DNA from: DAOMNO01 sp035443885
GTDB taxonomy: Bacteria > Planctomycetota > Phycisphaerae > Phycisphaerales > SM1A02
Direction: 5' to 3'
DNA: 64,000 nt
Assembly (NCBI GenBank): GCA_035443885.1
Contig: DAOMNO010000002.1
Span: forward strand, 124,001 to 188,000
Both the position numbers and the translations under genes were made by a program. How positions within the stretch are numbered: the first letter of the stretch is position 1; each line of letters starts with the position of its first letter. Below, piece by piece: positions 62,270 through 64,000 of the stretch. The notes under the pieces are model-generated. The model worked only from the letters and a program-made list of their open reading frames with translations. It searched no databases and had not been told where the DNA came from.

Positions 62270-63766
62270 ATGCAGTTCAGCCCACTGGCATCCTTGAGGC
62301 CGCGGGACTTCGACTATTGGAAGGCCTGTCATCTTCTGACGCGCGCGGGGTTCGGCGGCAGCCCGGGGCAGATTCGTGCCCTGGCGGATATGGGGCTGAA
62401 CGCAGCGGTCAACGTGATTGTGGATTTTCACAAGGTGCCGACCACGCCGGTGCGTGCTGACGACTTTGATTACAACATCGTGAGGCCTGCGAATGCAGAA
62501 GAACGGCGAGAAATCGCTGAAGCACGTCAACGGGGCGACGAGGCCGCTCTAGAGCGATTCCGAATGGAAGTGCAGCGGCGACAGGCGGCGGACCGCGACC
62601 AGATGGGACAGATTCAGCGATGGTGGCTGCGGCGCATGATCGAATCGCCCAGGCCGCTTGAGGAAAATCTGACGCTGTTCTGGCACGGGCATTTCGCCAC
62701 CAGCTATCGCGGAACGGAGGACAGTTATCACATGTTCCTCCAGAATCAGTTCTTCCGCAGAAACGCAGCGGGAAACTTTGCAGACCTTGTGTACGGCATC
62801 ATTCGCGACCCTGCGATGCTGAAGTTTCTGAACAACGATCAGAATCGCAGGCAAGCGCCGAACGAGAATCTTGCGCGCGAGCTGATGGAACTGTTCACGC
62901 TTGGCGAGGGCAACGTCTATACCGAATACGACATTCGCGAAGGCGCACGGGCGCTCACCGGCTACACCTTCGATGATGATTCGTTCACTTTCCGTGAGCA
63001 GTGGCATGATTCCGGTCAGAAGCGCATTTTCAACCGCACAGGCAACTTCGACGGGGACGACTTCGTGCAACTCATTCTCAGCCAGCGCGCCGTGAGCGAG
63101 TTCATCTGCATGAAGCTGTATCGCTACTTTGTCAACGACACACCCGGAGAGCTTTCTCGCTCAGCACAACAGTTCATTTCACGGCTCGCGCAGCAGTTCC
63201 GTGAGCGCAAATACGATCTCAACGTGGTACTCAAGACGCTGTTCAGGTCCGCGCACTTCTATGACGACGCCAACATTGGCACAGTCATCAAAAGCCCGGC
63301 ACAACTCATCGTGCAGGCTGTTCGCTCAATGCATACACCGGTGCGCAATCTGGACGGGCTGCTGAGCGCGATGTCGCTCATGGGGCAGAATCTGTTTTAT
63401 CCACCTTCGGTCAAGGGTTGGGACGGTGGGCGATCGTGGATCAACACCGCGACGCTCTTCGTCCGTCAGAACATCATCATCTACCTGCTGACGGGCCAGC
63501 GGCCTGATGGCTATGCGTGGCAACCCGACGGCGCGCCATTTGACGCGATGCACCTTGTGGAACATCTGCGAGACCCGGCAGGAAGGCTGAACAACGAAGA
63601 AGCGGTCATCGACCTGCTCCGCTTCAGCCTTGGCACAGTTCCGCACCCGGAACGTGTGCGCACGCTGCTTGAGTTCGTGAACAGTCGCGGCGGCATGATC
63701 GACAACAGTGTCCTCGTGGGTATGTTGTCGCTGATCGCCGCCATGCCGGAGTATCAGCTCTGCTGA
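62270..63766 (+). CDS. DUF1800-family protein
   Basis: A 498-residue protein. It begins RDFDYWKACHLLTRAGFGGSPGQIRAL and contains MIESPRPLEENLTLFWHGHFATS, NENLARELMELFTLGEGN and EGARALTGYTFDDDSF, all DUF1800 signatures. PSVKGWDGGRSWINTATLFVRQN marks the C-terminal half. DUF1800 proteins nearly always precede a DUF1501 gene, as here. Their role is not established. No signal peptide is visible on this protein. GCAGGAGCC lies near the start. Confidence 0.92.
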   Translation: MQFSPLASLRPRDFDYWKACHLLTRAGFGGSPGQIRALADMGLNAAVNVIVDFHKVPTTPVRADDFDYNIVRPANAEERREIAEARQRGDEAALERFRMEVQRRQAADRDQMGQIQRWWLRRMIESPRPLEENLTLFWHGHFATSYRGTEDSYHMFLQNQFFRRNAAGNFADLVYGIIRDPAMLKFLNNDQNRRQAPNENLARELMELFTLGEGNVYTEYDIREGARALTGYTFDDDSFTFREQWHDSGQKRIFNRTGNFDGDDFVQLILSQRAVSEFICMKLYRYFVNDTPGELSRSAQQFISRLAQQFRERKYDLNVVLKTLFRSAHFYDDANIGTVIKSPAQLIVQAVRSMHTPVRNLDGLLSAMSLMGQNLFYPPSVKGWDGGRSWINTATLFVRQNIIIYLLTGQRPDGYAWQPDGAPFDAMHLVEHLRDPAGRLNNEEAVIDLLRFSLGTVPHPERVRTLLEFVNSRGGMIDNSVLVGMLSLIAAMPEYQLC

Positions 63767-63794
63767 GCGCGGCTCTTTTTTCTGGACGATCATC

Positions 63795-64000
63795 ATGACC
63801 GATCCCTGCAAATGCAATCAGACCTACAGCCGCCGCCTCTTCATTCAGCAAGGCATTACGCTTGCTTCGATGGCGGTAACTGCCCCGCTGTTCATTGAGC
63901 GAACCGCGCGCGGCATGATGCTGCCACTGGAATCCATGCTTTCCAGCCGACCCGGCATGCCGGAAGACCGCGTGCTGGTGGTCGTCCAACTCGGCGGCGG
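63795..64000 (+). CDS. DUF1501-family protein (truncated by window edge)
   Basis: Sixty-nine codons are visible before the window ends. A twin-arginine-like start, SRRLFIQQGITLASMAVTAP, indicates Tat export. EDRVLVVVQLGG opens the sulfatase-like DUF1501 domain. It follows the DUF1800 gene by 28 bases; the pair is standard in planctomycetes and may act together at the envelope. Confidence 0.9.
   Translation, partial: MTDPCKCNQTYSRRLFIQQGITLASMAVTAPLFIERTARGMMLPLESMLSSRPGMPEDRVLVVVQLGG

Overview
The window is GC-rich DNA from what looks like a planctomycete, probably of the Phycisphaerae. The evidence is indirect: a DUF1800/DUF1501 pair, BatA/VWA and SpoIIE-phosphatase proteins, a GldA/GldF/GldG plus DUF4340 ABC locus, secreted proteins ending in dockerin-like calcium-loop pairs (DLNNDGRVDVLDLLILLGAWG type), and many genes joined by 4-base ATGA overlaps. 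No 16S or other species marker is present.

Layout. 0-9.2 kb: a partial ABC ATPase diverges from rpsL-rpsG (promoter and terminator visible), followed by a secreted protein, a UVR-motif protein, a primary-type sigma factor, a BatA/VWA membrane protein, and a SpoIIE phosphatase overlapping ribD. 9.2-14.3 kb: a four-gene ABC locus on the minus strand, every junction an ATGA overlap. 14.6-20.8 kb: a GAF/response-regulator protein, a 1187-aa degenerate indolepyruvate-oxidoreductase-like fusion and a Cof-type HAD phosphatase. 20.9-30.1 kb: a secreted double beta-propeller, a dockerin-tailed protein, an S9 peptidase, an Npt1/Npt2-like transporter and a Tat-exported epimerase-like protein.

30.4-39.8 kb is the most interesting stretch. 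On the plus strand are an MBOAT acyltransferase, a membrane-anchored SGNH protein, a stand-alone carrier protein and a stand-alone adenylation enzyme. The order and parts resemble a dlt operon. However, the adenylation specificity residues read D-L-L-Y-C-A-L-V-C, close to the L-proline code of pyrrole-2-carboxylate pathways. Converging on it is an operon of an acyl-CoA-dehydrogenase-fold enzyme resembling L-prolyl-carrier dehydrogenases, with ETF-QO, etfA and etfB. My proposal is that proline is activated, oxidised on the carrier (possibly to pyrrole-2-carboxyl) with electrons passing through ETF to quinone, and moved by MBOAT/SGNH onto an exported acceptor. This is an inference from sequence.

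39.9-46.2 kb: small housekeeping and accessory genes (two GNATs, two lipoproteins, icd, DUF1801, YdeI-like). 46.3-61.0 kb: a genomic island in a tRNA-Gly(CCC) gene. A tyrosine integrase lies next to the tRNA, and a second tRNA 3' fragment sharing an 18-bp core lies 14.7 kb away. The mobile module (two small HTH proteins, a frameshifted TOPRIM/RecA-like primase-helicase, a HEAGH metallopeptidase-like protein, a coiled-coil protein and the integrase) reads toward the tRNA. The cargo includes an ArsR regulator with duplicated operators, several VOC/SRPBCC/DinB-fold proteins, a second dockerin-tailed protein and an ECF sigma factor with a membrane partner. 61.2-64 kb: a hydrolase and the DUF1800/DUF1501 pair, the last cut by the window edge.

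Start codons were chosen by eye using Shine-Dalgarno sites, signal peptides and overlaps. No database search was possible.
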